64,000 nucleotides of DNA from JAXGPP01 sp964436865 (GCA_964436865.1 CAYTFK010000001.1:28133-92132); one strand, 5' to 3'; shown: positions 15,401 through 24,245, counted from the stretch's first letter. Notes: a model not told the origin generated them from the sequence alone. Numbers and translations: made by a program.

Positions 15401-18200
15401 GGCCTGGTCGCCTGACGGCACACGCATCGCCTTCACCAGCGATCGCGGCGGAGACTTCGATATCTATGTGATGAACGCCGACGGGAGCGCGCAGCACAAC
15501 CTCACCAATCACTCGACCTCCGACACGCTGCCCGCCTGGTCGCCGGATGGGGCGAAGATCGCATTCACCAGCCAGCGCGACGGCAACGCCGAGATCTACC
15601 TGATGAACGCCGACGGCACATCGCCGAAACGGCTGGTCGGAAGCCCGGTATCCGATACGCTGCCGGCGTGGTCTCCCGACGGGACCAGGCTGGCGTTCAC
15701 GAGCGACCGCGACGGCAACTTCGAGATCTACGTGATGAACGCCGACGGGAGCGGCCAGACTCGGCTGACCAGCGACCCGGCAGCGGACGTTCTGCCCGAC
15801 TGGCAACCACTGGGACGGCCTCCGATGCCAGCCTTGCCGGCGATTCCGCCGGGGCCGTTCATTCCGCCCTCCGGTCCGCCTCCTCGATTGTCGATCAGCG
15901 ACGCGGCCGGCCTGGAGGGAGACGTGTTCCGCTTCTTCGTCACGCTTTCCGCTCCCAGTTCCGCTCCGGTGACGGTGAGTTTCCTGACGAGCGATGGCAC
16001 GCCGGAGGCCACCGCTCCCTTCGCCAACACGATCGCCGATCTCGACTACACCCCGCGGAGCGGCCTGCTGGTCTTCAACCCCGGAGAAACGGTGAAGACG
16101 ATCGAAGTGCCGGTCCACGATGACGGGATCGCCGAGACTAACGAGGTTTTTGTCGTCGTACTCTTCGTGCCGACCTCGGCAATCATCGAGAAAGAGGTGG
16201 GGGCGGGGCGGATCATCAACTCGCGCCTGGAGGACGAACCTCCGCACGTGATCACCGAGTTCAGCAATGGGTTTGTCGGCCACCCGGCTGCCACAACGCT
16301 TGGTCCCGACGGCAATTTCTGGTCCACGATGCAATTCGACCAGCGGGTGAGTGTCTTCGATCCTCGCACGCTCACGGCCACCGAGATCCCGATCCCTGGA
16401 ATGACGTTTCCCCACGGAATCACCACCGGGCCGGATGGCAACATCTGGTTTGCCGGGCTGGGCGATGCTGTCGGGCGGATCAATGTCGCGACCCGAGAGG
16501 TCACCGTGTTCCGCAACGGCATCACCCCTAACAGCACTCCGCACGTCATCATCACCGGGCCGGACGGCAACCTGTACTTCAGCGAATCGGCGGGCGGAAT
16601 ACCCTCGCCCACCGACCCCTTCCATCCTTCGGGCGACGGCAATGGCCGGATCGGGCAGATCGACCCCGCCACCGGTACAATCACCGAATTCTCGGCTGGT
16701 CTTCCGACCGAAAACTACCTCCATGGACTGACCGTCGACGCGGAAGGAAACATCTGGGCCGCCCTGCAGGGACGCGATCAGCTCGCGCGGTTCAACCTGG
16801 CCACCAAGACATTTGACCGATTCGCCAGTTTCTCGCCGGGAAGCGGCCCGATCGATGTTGCCCACGGCCCGGACGGAAACATCTATGCAACGCTGCAGTT
16901 CGCCAACAAGCTGGGCCAATTCAACCCTCAGACCAATCAGGTCCGAGAGTTCTCCACTTCTCTCGCTCGGCTGGACGGCCCATCGGTCGACCAGCTCATC
17001 GTTGGCCCTGACAACCAATCCATCTTCTTCAACGAGTTCCTCAACGATCGGATTGGGCGCTTCGATATTGCCACTCAGGAGATCACCGAGTTTAACAGCG
17101 GCATCACTCCCAACTCGGCCCCACTCGGCCTGGTCATCGGTCCGGACGGCAACGTCTGGTTCAGCGAGACCGTGCTCGACCTCACTCGACCGGGTCGAAT
17201 CGCCCGGCTCGAGGTTGGAAACAAGCTCAGGATCCGGCTCGATGTCTCTGGCAGCCCGTTCGGTGCGCCGGTCACGAAGTGGTCCGGCGACACGTTCTGG
17301 GTCAACGCTTACGTCGAAGATCTGCGCGCGAACGGTTCCGGCGTGGTAGGCGGAGCGATCGATATCCTGTTCGATTCACTCAAGTTGAACCCAACCGGAA
17401 ACGTGGAGTACGGCAGCGAGTTCTCTCTGTTTCGGCAAGGCGTGGCCGACGACACTACCGGGACCGTCGAAGAAACCGGGGCACTGACCGGCACGCATGG
17501 TGTAGGCGTCGGCACGCGCGCGGCCTTCGTGGCCTGGCAGTTCCGCGCCGACAACGCTACGGGAGCAGTCCAGTTCATTCCGCATCCCGGCGAGGGAACC
17601 GCGACGATCACTCCCGCCGAATTCGCACTCGTCGGGCAGCCCTACGCCCTCTCTTGGGACCTCGTCGAGTTCGTTTCTGCCGAAGTGACGCTGCGGTCGA
17701 CGGGGGATTTCAACGGTGACGGCATCCGCAATCAATTCGACCTGGCAATGTTCATCCCCCGGTTGTTTATCCCGGAGACGGATCCAGGTTACGAACCGGA
17801 ATTCGATCTGACGGGCGATGGCCCCGTGAACCAGTTCGATCTTGCCATTCTAGCCGGGCTGCTCTTCCAGAACCCGGGACTGGCAGCCGCGAACGTTGCG
17901 GCCACCGCATCGTTCACTGCGATTCTTGACCCGGCTGAGACAGTGCTCGATCTGGAGCCGACCGCTGCTTTTGTTGCAAACGCCGAGCCCCAGTCTCCGC
18001 TCGCTCTCAGGATCGGCGGAACGCCAACTACTCCCGCCGCGGAGGCCGTGACGCAGTTGGCTGGCAACGATGTCCTTTGGGACAGAGGACTATCGATCTT
18101 GCTAGCCGACGAGGATCTAAGCGCATCGCGACGGACTGCGGACGACTTGCTCGAAAGCGGCATCGATACGGACCCATCCAGCCTATGGTGGCCGGACTAG
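12468..18200 (+). CDS. Giant secreted multicopper oxidase fused to beta-propellers, Calx-beta, cohesin-like and dockerin modules
   Basis: The 1910-residue mosaic begins with a short basic leader and the planctomycete-type surface motif EILELRALLA (about residue 43). A multicopper oxidase domain follows (about 50-525), with all copper motifs: HTHGLH, YWYHPHHH, HPFHLHQHSF and YHCHLLFHQDAGMMG. Next come FG-GAP-like repeats (about 527-825), a TolB-type propeller of WSPDG blades (about 850-1115), a Calx-beta domain (about 1137-1250) and a seven-blade virginiamycin-B-lyase-like propeller (about 1260-1580, GPDGN motif). A cohesin-like beta domain (about 1583-1744) and a dockerin with two DxNxDGxxNxxD loops (about 1745-1804) end the recognisable part. 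The oxidase should oxidise phenols or metals outside the cytoplasm. It lies inside the polyketide run, 64 bp after the amidohydrolase. ATG 12468 was chosen; TTG 12459 is an alternative. Confidence 0.9.
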   Translation: MKRTIVRTPDSPSLSCHGLPHLDRHRSCRRRVPWRKALSFEILELRALLAPLADLPVLQSQNGVLTATLTATIGPGIIDGRPVTDLMSYNGVYSGPTLQVEPGDTMDVTLINGLAEETNLHTHGLHVSSLGNSDNVFLHLQPGEQNHYQIHIPEDHPQGLYWYHPHHHEVSNRQIFAGLSGLLVVGRADGGAPELDGLPQRLLALRDIDIRPDGSVNPIETPRSPLTAVHTINGQVNPTITMAPGATEIWNLANIGQGATYPLQLQKKGDPTEVLPLHLVAQDGQPFTEVKPATEIVAHPANRYSFIVQLPADAAPGTEYVLMTLPYNEGVILWPNGVPPGRDPTRPAGVEPTPVVLATVRIEGPPATPLALPTTLTPDGAFTDLRDEPIAASRVFRWGRIIRPGTTALYTINGQVYPDVPLVRPRLGTVEEWTHFNDTTESHPFHLHQHSFQVVSVNGIPIDPEGPPVTVGQEIYYGGAWVDTVNVPANGKLVVRVKFDDFLGAFIYHCHLLFHQDAGMMGIVEAVPERPIFAAGANNGSAPEVKVFDAISGATQRDFLAYEEGFTGGVRVATGDINADGVPDIITAPGPGREPLVKIYDGVDGSLLNSFLAFDSNFTGGVFVAAGDVTGDGADEVIVGPDVGGAPMVKAFQALDGTLARSVMAFDAGFMGGVRVAAGDVNGDGRIDVIAGAGPGDTPLVRVFSGTNDLHLIAHFLAYDASFQGGVYVGAGRVKGFAYTDILTGPGAGGEPRVKVFREDPAAVNDGHHGAMGFEVTEQNSFLAFDPLMANGVQIAAVYDAAGVGDNVVAIDAGSAPVHAHLFRYGTMNEIPLPFDFTPNPGQDHVSNGDILFTRLIDAQNGPNPELYVIRADGSGATNRSNNPAADQWAAWSPDGTKIAFSSTRVGSFQIFVMNADGTSPMRLTSGLADNYQPAWSPDGTRLAFTSLRDGNAEIYVLNADGTGERRLTSSPGNDLEPAWSPDGTRIAFTSDRGGDFDIYVMNADGSAQHNLTNHSTSDTLPAWSPDGAKIAFTSQRDGNAEIYLMNADGTSPKRLVGSPVSDTLPAWSPDGTRLAFTSDRDGNFEIYVMNADGSGQTRLTSDPAADVLPDWQPLGRPPMPALPAIPPGPFIPPSGPPPRLSISDAAGLEGDVFRFFVTLSAPSSAPVTVSFLTSDGTPEATAPFANTIADLDYTPRSGLLVFNPGETVKTIEVPVHDDGIAETNEVFVVVLFVPTSAIIEKEVGAGRIINSRLEDEPPHVITEFSNGFVGHPAATTLGPDGNFWSTMQFDQRVSVFDPRTLTATEIPIPGMTFPHGITTGPDGNIWFAGLGDAVGRINVATREVTVFRNGITPNSTPHVIITGPDGNLYFSESAGGIPSPTDPFHPSGDGNGRIGQIDPATGTITEFSAGLPTENYLHGLTVDAEGNIWAALQGRDQLARFNLATKTFDRFASFSPGSGPIDVAHGPDGNIYATLQFANKLGQFNPQTNQVREFSTSLARLDGPSVDQLIVGPDNQSIFFNEFLNDRIGRFDIATQEITEFNSGITPNSAPLGLVIGPDGNVWFSETVLDLTRPGRIARLEVGNKLRIRLDVSGSPFGAPVTKWSGDTFWVNAYVEDLRANGSGVVGGAIDILFDSLKLNPTGNVEYGSEFSLFRQGVADDTTGTVEETGALTGTHGVGVGTRAAFVAWQFRADNATGAVQFIPHPGEGTATITPAEFALVGQPYALSWDLVEFVSAEVTLRSTGDFNGDGIRNQFDLAMFIPRLFIPETDPGYEPEFDLTGDGPVNQFDLAILAGLLFQNPGLAAANVAATASFTAILDPAETVLDLEPTAAFVANAEPQSPLALRIGGTPTTPAAEAVTQLAGNDVLWDRGLSILLADEDLSASRRTADDLLESGIDTDPSSLWWPD
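15141..15800 (+). repeat. Five 132-bp tandem repeats coding for TolB propeller blades
   Basis: Five units of exactly 132 bases (44 codons) follow each other without spacing, each opening with a Trp codon and the peptide WSPDG, with NADG in the middle. A sixth, degenerate unit starts at 15801 (WQPLG). The equal length and close similarity suggest duplication within the gene. Confidence 0.9.
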
Positions 18201-18294
18201 CCACACACGAGAAAGTCGAGGACTTCGAGATGGTACGCGGGCCAGCCGCGAATCTCACAGGCGAATACGAGAAGGCCGCATCAGGTAGATCAGC

Positions 18295-20469
18295 GTGAGC
18301 AGTATCTTCAACACAATTCTCCAACATGCTCGATCCGGCCGCCGCGCGAACGTGAGGCGAAAGCCGATGCGATCGAACTGGCTTCGCCCGCGCTGCGAAT
18401 CGCTCGAGGGCCGTTGGCTCACTTCGAGTGCCTTTGTGCCGATCAGCTTCGACGGCGTCCTGGCCGCAAGCGGGTCGGTCTTCGAGACGGCTGCGGAGGA
18501 CGTGGCGAGCCAGTTGCGTGTTCGATTGGAGTTGTCGCAAACGGCAGGCGGCTCGGCGCTGAGCGGCCCGGTCAACCGCAACGTCGACCCCACGTTCTTC
18601 CTCAATGTCTACGTGCAGGACCTTCGTGAATCGCCGCAGGGCGTGGTCGGCGGCGCGATCGACGTGGACTGGGCTCCGGATCTGGCGACGCTCGCTTCCG
18701 GGCTGACCTTCGGCCCGGCCTTCACCCTGTTCACGCAAGGCACGGTGGACAATGCCGCTAATCTGGTTGATGAAGGCGGTGGGTTGACCTCCGGCAGCGG
18801 CCAGGGTGCGACAGCGCCCGTGCTCTTCTTCTCGGTGGAGGTCACCGCCACGGCCAATGGCAGTGTGACATTCACGCCATCGGCCGGAGACGGAACGGCC
18901 ACGATCCAGCCCGCGAATTTTGCGCTGGTCGGCCAGCCCGCGCCCGTCGAGTGGGATGCCGTCCTGTTCGAAGGCGCGACGGTCGAAATCACCTCCACGG
19001 CCGAGACGCCCTCGGTGAGCATCAGCGCTCCCGCCGCTCTGCCCGAAGGAAACGCGGGCCAGACGGGTCAACTCGCGTTCACGGTCACGCTGTCGAGCGC
19101 CAGCAGCCAGGCAGTGACGGTTAACGTCGCCACGGAGGACGGCACGGCAACGGTGGCGGATGGTGATTATGTCGCGGTAAGCGGACAGACATTGACCTTC
19201 GCCCCCGGCACCACCGAGCAGACGGTGAACGTCACGGTGCAGGGCGACACCCGGTTCGAGGCCGACGAGACGGTCCGCGTCAGCCTCTCAGACCCGGTGG
19301 GCGCAACGCTTGCTACGGCGACCGCAACCGCGACCATGCTGAACGACGACACGCCCCCCTCCGTCAGCATCGGCAACGCCCAACAGCCCGAAGGATCTGC
19401 GGGCCAGACGGGGACCATGGTCTTCCAGGTCGCGCTTTCCGCGGCAAGCGGGTTACCCGTTGCCGTTCAGTGGAGCACCGAGGATGTCACCGCCACCGCG
19501 GCCGACAACGACTACGTAGCTGCAAGCGTCCAGACACTGACCTTCGCCCCCGGCGTGACGCAGCAGAACATCAGCGTCACCGTGAACGGCGACTCGAAGG
19601 TCGAACCAGACGAGACATTCCGCGTCCGCTTGACGAACCCCGCTGGGGCCACGCTGGGCACCGCCACCGGCACGGGGACGATCACCAACGATGACAGCGC
19701 GAACTTGCCGGCCGTGAGCATCGCCGGCGCCGAGCGACTCGAGGGCGCCAGCGGCGAGACGGGAGACCTGGTGTTTCAAGTCACCCTGTCGCAAGCGAGC
19801 GATCAGCCAATCACCGTCCGGGTAGCTACTGAGGACAATACAGCCACCGTCGCCGATGGCGATTACCAGGCCCTTGATGAGCAGATCACGTTTGCTCCGG
19901 GCGAGACCGCTCGCAGCGTGACGGTTCGCGTCAACGGCGACAGCAAGGTGGAACCGGATGAGACATTCCGGGTTCGGCTTTCGGAAGCCAGCGGCGCGAC
20001 CCTCGGCACGGCCCTGGCCACCGGCACGATTCGCAACGACGACAGCGCCACCACCACGACCGCGGGGATCTCCGGATTCGTGTTCGCCGACCTCAATGAC
20101 AACGGGGTCTTTGAGGCTTCCGAGATCGGGTTGCGTGGCGTAACCGTGCAGCTTATCGGGCCAAATGGCGGCCAATCGACTGCGGTAACAGGCGAGGGAG
20201 GCGCGTTCGCCTTCGAGAATCTGGTTGCCGGCGGGTACGAGTTGCGCCAGGTGCAGCCCGTTCAATTCCTCGATGGGAAGGACACCGCCGGCACGGCGGG
20301 CGGCGCCGTCCAGAACGATCGGATCACCGGCATCAACCTGGCAGCCGGGCAGCAGAGCACCGGCAACAACTTCGGCGAATCGAGCCTGCAACCGTTGTAC
20401 GTCAAGAAGCGGTTCTTTCTGTCGTCGAACACACTGACGAGTTACATCGCCCGCCTGATGCGCGGGTAG
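18295..20469 (+). CDS. Surface protein with cohesin-like domain, three Calx-beta domains and an SdrD-type B domain
   Basis: The 724-residue protein starts with a basic leader and CESLEGRWLTSS, a variant of the planctomycete surface-protein motif. A cohesin-like beta domain (about 95-235) is clearly similar to one in the preceding oxidase: both share V-x-D-L-R, GVVGGAID, and EF/NFALVGQP followed by W-D. Three Calx-beta domains follow (about 237-352, 353-467 and 470-583), each ending in FAPG, D-E-T-x-R-V and a final N-D-D. An SdrD/Cna-B-like domain (about 590-702, GISGFVFADLNDNGVFE) closes the protein. No catalytic motif is seen, so it is probably structural or adhesive. Start GTG 18295 is as given; ATG 18367, with GAGGCG at the right spacing, is a serious alternative. 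It lies 94 bp after the oxidase gene. Confidence 0.82.
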   Translation: MSSIFNTILQHARSGRRANVRRKPMRSNWLRPRCESLEGRWLTSSAFVPISFDGVLAASGSVFETAAEDVASQLRVRLELSQTAGGSALSGPVNRNVDPTFFLNVYVQDLRESPQGVVGGAIDVDWAPDLATLASGLTFGPAFTLFTQGTVDNAANLVDEGGGLTSGSGQGATAPVLFFSVEVTATANGSVTFTPSAGDGTATIQPANFALVGQPAPVEWDAVLFEGATVEITSTAETPSVSISAPAALPEGNAGQTGQLAFTVTLSSASSQAVTVNVATEDGTATVADGDYVAVSGQTLTFAPGTTEQTVNVTVQGDTRFEADETVRVSLSDPVGATLATATATATMLNDDTPPSVSIGNAQQPEGSAGQTGTMVFQVALSAASGLPVAVQWSTEDVTATAADNDYVAASVQTLTFAPGVTQQNISVTVNGDSKVEPDETFRVRLTNPAGATLGTATGTGTITNDDSANLPAVSIAGAERLEGASGETGDLVFQVTLSQASDQPITVRVATEDNTATVADGDYQALDEQITFAPGETARSVTVRVNGDSKVEPDETFRVRLSEASGATLGTALATGTIRNDDSATTTTAGISGFVFADLNDNGVFEASEIGLRGVTVQLIGPNGGQSTAVTGEGGAFAFENLVAGGYELRQVQPVQFLDGKDTAGTAGGAVQNDRITGINLAAGQQSTGNNFGESSLQPLYVKKRFFLSSNTLTSYIARLMRG

Positions 20470-20707
20470 TCAACAGTACTGGCGACCGACTGGCGGTGAC
20501 GCGAAGGGCGGATAAGTCGGAGCCCTCGGCGCGTGACGCTCGGTGTGCGCCGAAGCGTTAGTCGCGCAATTTCATGGCGGCTCAGCATATAGACTTTACA
20601 CACCATACTGTCGCACTGGCCTCGCCACGCTTCGCATCTATACTTGTCTGTCTCATCCGGCTGCCCAAGGAATTGCTGCCAACAGGTTCTCTTCGAACGG
20701 GTGCACC

Positions 20708-21976
20708 ATGCCGTGGATCGCAATGAGGATGCTGACGGGCGATCGCACGAAGTTCCTCGGCATCATCTTCGGCGTCGCCTTTGCTTCGCTGCTGATGGCC
20801 CAGCAGATGTCGATCTTCTGCGGCATCATGATGCTTACCACCAGCCAGATCCGCGACGTGCGCGGCGTCGACCTGTGGGTCATGGACAGCGACGTGCTCT
20901 CGGTGAGTGAGTTCAAGCCGATGGCGGAGACGGCGCTCTACCGCGTGCGCGGCGTTCCCGGCGTCAGCGAGGCCTCTCCACTGTTCAAGGGCGTGACCAC
21001 CGCGCGGTTGCGATTCGACCCGGTCGAGACCCGCCTGCGGCGTGAAGAACTGGCCGGTCAGAACACCGCCTCCGGCCGTCAGCGCGGCGCTTCGCTCGAG
21101 GAAACGAGCATTACACAACAGGTCATGCTGCTGGGCGTCGACAAGACGACGATGGTTGGCGCCCCTCTGCCGTCCAGCATGGTCTGCGGCCGCCTCGGCA
21201 GCCTGGGCGAACCTGATGCCGTGATTGTCGACATGTACAGTTGCCGCTTGCTGTGGCGCGACGAGCGTGCCGCGCTCAAGCAGCCTTCCGACTATGAGCG
21301 TTTTCTGGGCCGGATGATCGAGATCAACGACCATCGGGCCCTGATTGTCGGCGTTTGCGACGTGTCGGCCAACTTCGAGACCCTCCCCATCATGTACACC
21401 ACCTACGATGAGGCCAAGCACATCGTCGATCCGGGTCAGAAATCGATGGCATTCATTCTCGTGCGGGCTGTGCCCGGCGCGTCGCTCAGCGACCTGAGCC
21501 AGCGCATCGCCGAGCGCACCGGATATACGCTCAAGGCCCGGCGCCCCAGAGAATTCGTTGAGGACACCATCTGGTACTACATGACCCGGACCGGAATTCC
21601 CTTCAACTTCGGCATGACGGTCGGGTTGGGCTTTCTCGTCGGCGCGGCGATCGCGGGACAGACGTTCTACCAATTCACGGTGGAGAACCTGCGGCAGTTC
21701 GGCGCCTTGAAGGCCATGGGCACCAGCAATCGCCGGATCGTCGGCGTGACGCTCCTGCAATGCCTCGTGGCCGGCCCCATCGGCTACGGGGTGGGCGTGG
21801 GCCTGGCGGCCCTTTTCGGCCGCCTCACCGAAGGCAATCCGACGGTCGGGTTCTATATGCCGTGGCACGTATTGGCGATCACCGCCGTCGCCGTGTTCTC
21901 AATCTGTCTGCTCTCCGGAATGCTGAGCATCCGGCGAGTTCTCGTGCTCGAACCGGCGATTGTATTTCGCATGTGA
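20708..21976 (+). CDS. ABC exporter permease, FtsX/DevC-like
   Basis: The 422-residue membrane protein has one N-terminal helix (about 15-37), a large extracytoplasmic domain (about 40-280) and three C-terminal helices. That is the FtsX/MacB/DevC topology. The conserved FtsX-type segment RQFGALKAMGTSNRRIVGV links helices in the C-terminal part. With the ATPase and membrane-fusion genes that follow it forms a DevBCA-like exporter for lipids or hydrophobic small molecules; in this context the polyketide is a plausible cargo. ATG 20708 begins directly before the family sequence; the frame is open 55 codons upstream without homology. The ribosome site is weak. The 238-bp spacer upstream may carry a promoter, but none convinced me. 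Confidence 0.85.
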   Translation: MPWIAMRMLTGDRTKFLGIIFGVAFASLLMAQQMSIFCGIMMLTTSQIRDVRGVDLWVMDSDVLSVSEFKPMAETALYRVRGVPGVSEASPLFKGVTTARLRFDPVETRLRREELAGQNTASGRQRGASLEETSITQQVMLLGVDKTTMVGAPLPSSMVCGRLGSLGEPDAVIVDMYSCRLLWRDERAALKQPSDYERFLGRMIEINDHRALIVGVCDVSANFETLPIMYTTYDEAKHIVDPGQKSMAFILVRAVPGASLSDLSQRIAERTGYTLKARRPREFVEDTIWYYMTRTGIPFNFGMTVGLGFLVGAAIAGQTFYQFTVENLRQFGALKAMGTSNRRIVGVTLLQCLVAGPIGYGVGVGLAALFGRLTEGNPTVGFYMPWHVLAITAVAVFSICLLSGMLSIRRVLVLEPAIVFRM

Positions 21977-21993
21977 GGTTGCCGCTGATCTCC

Positions 21994-22740
21994 ATGGATT
22001 CACTAGGACTGATGACCGCATCGCGACCGATCGCCATTTCCTGCCGCGGAGTCTCGAAGGCATTCGGCTCGGGAAACTCGCTGACCATGGCCCTCCGCGG
22101 CATCGATCTCGATGTCCATCTCGGCCAGTTGACGATGCTCGTCGGCCCCAGCGGGTGCGGCAAGACCACCCTGTTATCGGTCGTCGCCGGGACGCTCGAC
22201 GCCACCGAGGGAAGCGTCAGGGTGTTCGACCACGAACTGTCGCGGATGAGCCCGGCCGAAAAAGTCCTCTTTCGGGGCAAGTATGTGGGATTCGTGTTTC
22301 AACAGTTCAACCTGCTGCCGGCAATGACGGCGGCGGAAAATGCGATGGTGCCGCTGTTGATCGCCGGGTGGCCCCGGCGGAAGGCGCATCACCGGGCGTG
22401 TGAAGTGCTGGCCCAGTTGGGCATGGAGCACCGGCTGCACAACTTCCCGCGCCAGCTCTCCGGCGGCCAGCAACAGCGCGTCGCGATCGGCCGCGCGCTG
22501 GTCCACGAACCGCGGCTGCTGATCTGCGACGAGCCGACCTCGGCCTTGGACGCCGAGACCGGGCAGACTGTCATGGAATTGCTCCGGCGTGCTGCGGTGC
22601 AGTCCGACCGCGCCGTCATTGTGGTGACCCACGACAGCCGGATCTTCTCCTTCAGCGATCGGACGGCGAAGCTCGAAGACGGGCGCGTCGTCGAAGTCCA
22701 GGAAGGCGCGCCGGCCGAGGCCGCCGAGGTGCACACATGA
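21994..22740 (+). CDS. ABC exporter ATP-binding protein, DevA/LolD/MacB type
   Basis: The 248-residue ATPase has Walker A GPSGCGKTT, the Q-loop VFQQFNLLP, signature LSGGQQQRV, Walker B LLICDEPTS with the D-loop ALDAETG, and the switch histidine VVTHDSR. It powers the permease encoded 18 bp upstream. The stop codon overlaps the ATG of the membrane-fusion gene (ATGA). ATG 21994 is taken as start; ATG 22012, with AGGA close before it, would remove six residues. A longer open frame upstream overlaps the permease and is not coding. Confidence 0.94.
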   Translation: MDSLGLMTASRPIAISCRGVSKAFGSGNSLTMALRGIDLDVHLGQLTMLVGPSGCGKTTLLSVVAGTLDATEGSVRVFDHELSRMSPAEKVLFRGKYVGFVFQQFNLLPAMTAAENAMVPLLIAGWPRRKAHHRACEVLAQLGMEHRLHNFPRQLSGGQQQRVAIGRALVHEPRLLICDEPTSALDAETGQTVMELLRRAAVQSDRAVIVVTHDSRIFSFSDRTAKLEDGRVVEVQEGAPAEAAEVHT

Positions 22741-23810
22741 TCAAATCAGTTCTGGATATAGCCAAAAAATTGATCCTGCCAGGCCTTGCGGCGCTAGGGG
22801 TCGCTTACGGGATCTATTACTCCCTCGCCGGCCAGTCACCAACTCCGGAGGCCATTGGCAACACCGTCCCCTCTGGGATGCAGGCCGGCGGAAGGCTTGC
22901 CGGTTCAGGGGTCGTCGAGCCTGTCGGCCAGACAGTAGCCGTCGCCTCGCCTCTGCCGGGGATTGTGGAGTGGGTCATCGGCGAGGATCGGCTGGGGACG
23001 GTGGTTAAGAAAGGGGAAGAGTTGTTTCGGCTCGACGCCCGGCAACTCGAAGCCGAACTCGATGTCCGCAAAGCACAACTGACCTCCGCCCAGGCCGAAT
23101 TGAACCGTCTGAAGAGCATGCCTCGGGCCGAAGACTTGACTCCGATGGAAGCCAAGGTCCGCGAAGCCCAGGTCAATCTCGACCAGAAAACCGACGACTA
23201 TGAACGCGGCAAGCAGCTCTACCAGCGGCGGGCGATCTCCGATTCCGAATTGATGAACCAGCGGTTCGACATGGAAGCCGCACGTGCCCGGCTCGACTCG
23301 GCCAAGGCCGAATTGCAGAAGGTCCGCGTCGGGGCGTGGGCCGAGGATCTCGCCGTCACCCAGGCGGCTGTCCAGCAGGCTGAGGCCCAGGTCCGGCAGG
23401 TCGAGGCCGATCTCGGCCGGCTGGTGGTCAAGAGCCAGGACGACCGCACGCTGCTCAAGATCGATGTTCGGCCGCAGGAGTACGTCGGCGCCCCGCCGGG
23501 AAAGACGCTCATGATGCTGGGCGACCTGGCCGCACTGCATGTCCGGGTGGACATCGACGAAAACGACGCGCCGCGCTTCAATCCCGGCCTGAAGACGACG
23601 GCCCATCTCCGCGGCCAGCGTGACAAGGGGTTCTCATTGGAGTACGTGCGGACCGAACCGGTGATCGTGCCAAAGCAGGCCCTGACAGGCGAACAGACCG
23701 AGCGGCTCGATGTCCGTGTACTGCAGGTCATCTACCGTTTCAACAATTCCGGCGACCGCAAGCAGGTCTACGTGGGGCAACAACTGGACATTTTCATGGA
23801 AGCGAGTTGA
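22737..23810 (+). CDS. HlyD/DevB-like membrane fusion protein of the exporter
   Basis: The 357-residue protein has one N-terminal membrane anchor (about 10-29). A biotinyl-lipoyl-like half motif follows (VASPLPGIVEWV), then a long helical hairpin (about 95-235, many Ala/Glu/Lys heptads) and a beta-barrel domain. This is the periplasmic adaptor of a tripartite or DevBCA-type exporter. It overlaps the ATPase gene by 4 bp. No outer-membrane TolC-like gene is in the window. The position just before the cupin and ketosynthase genes suggests export of the cluster product. Confidence 0.92.
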   Translation: MIKSVLDIAKKLILPGLAALGVAYGIYYSLAGQSPTPEAIGNTVPSGMQAGGRLAGSGVVEPVGQTVAVASPLPGIVEWVIGEDRLGTVVKKGEELFRLDARQLEAELDVRKAQLTSAQAELNRLKSMPRAEDLTPMEAKVREAQVNLDQKTDDYERGKQLYQRRAISDSELMNQRFDMEAARARLDSAKAELQKVRVGAWAEDLAVTQAAVQQAEAQVRQVEADLGRLVVKSQDDRTLLKIDVRPQEYVGAPPGKTLMMLGDLAALHVRVDIDENDAPRFNPGLKTTAHLRGQRDKGFSLEYVRTEPVIVPKQALTGEQTERLDVRVLQVIYRFNNSGDRKQVYVGQQLDIFMEAS

Positions 23811-23843
23811 ACAACTGTCTGATTTCTTACCAGGAGACCAGCG

Positions 23844-24245
23844 ATGGCAAATACACCACAAATCAGATCAGCCGATGAAGCCCCTGCCGACACGCGGCGC
23901 GGCGGCGATGTGAGGACTCTGTTGAGCCCCAAAACTGTAGGATCGACATCGGGCTTCATGGGGGTGGCCACGATGGCCCCCGGCGACCGCATCACCGAGC
24001 ACTACCATCCCTATTCGGAGGAGTTCATGTATGTGGTGCGGGGGGAAATGACCGCCATGCTCGACGGCGTGCCCCACAAGCTCAAGGCCCGCGATTCGCT
24101 CTACATCCCCGTCAACTGCCGGCATCGCCTGCTCAACGAGGGGCCGGAAGAGGTGTTCATCGTATTCCACCTCGGACCACTGGCGCCGCGGCCTGACATG
24201 GGCCATGTCGACACCGAAACACCGGAGGTGGCCGCCGCCCAATAA
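23844..24245 (+). CDS. Cupin-domain protein of the polyketide TcmJ type
   Basis: The 133-residue single cupin has the metal-binding first motif HYHPYSEEFMYVVRGEM (two His and a Glu) and the second motif with CRHRLLNEG. TcmJ-like cupins are common in aromatic polyketide clusters, where they assist cyclisation or act as oxygenases; the exact chemistry is often unknown. The ATG is preceded by CAGGAGA. It lies 33 bp after the exporter and 74 bp before the KS-alpha gene. A generic storage or sugar-isomerase cupin cannot be excluded from sequence alone. Confidence 0.86.
   Translation: MANTPQIRSADEAPADTRRGGDVRTLLSPKTVGSTSGFMGVATMAPGDRITEHYHPYSEEFMYVVRGEMTAMLDGVPHKLKARDSLYIPVNCRHRLLNEGPEEVFIVFHLGPLAPRPDMGHVDTETPEVAAAQ

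Noticed and set aside
13746..17018. Two long open frames (506 and 580 codons) antisense to the giant oxidase
   Set aside because: They lie opposite repeated propeller code in GC-rich DNA and read as low-complexity Arg/Gly/Val peptides with no family resemblance. The sense gene has full domain structure.
20470..20707. Candidate promoters (TATACT at 20639, TTTACA at 20595) before the exporter genes
   Set aside because: No matching partner box at 16-18 bases was found for either, so I do not call a promoter.
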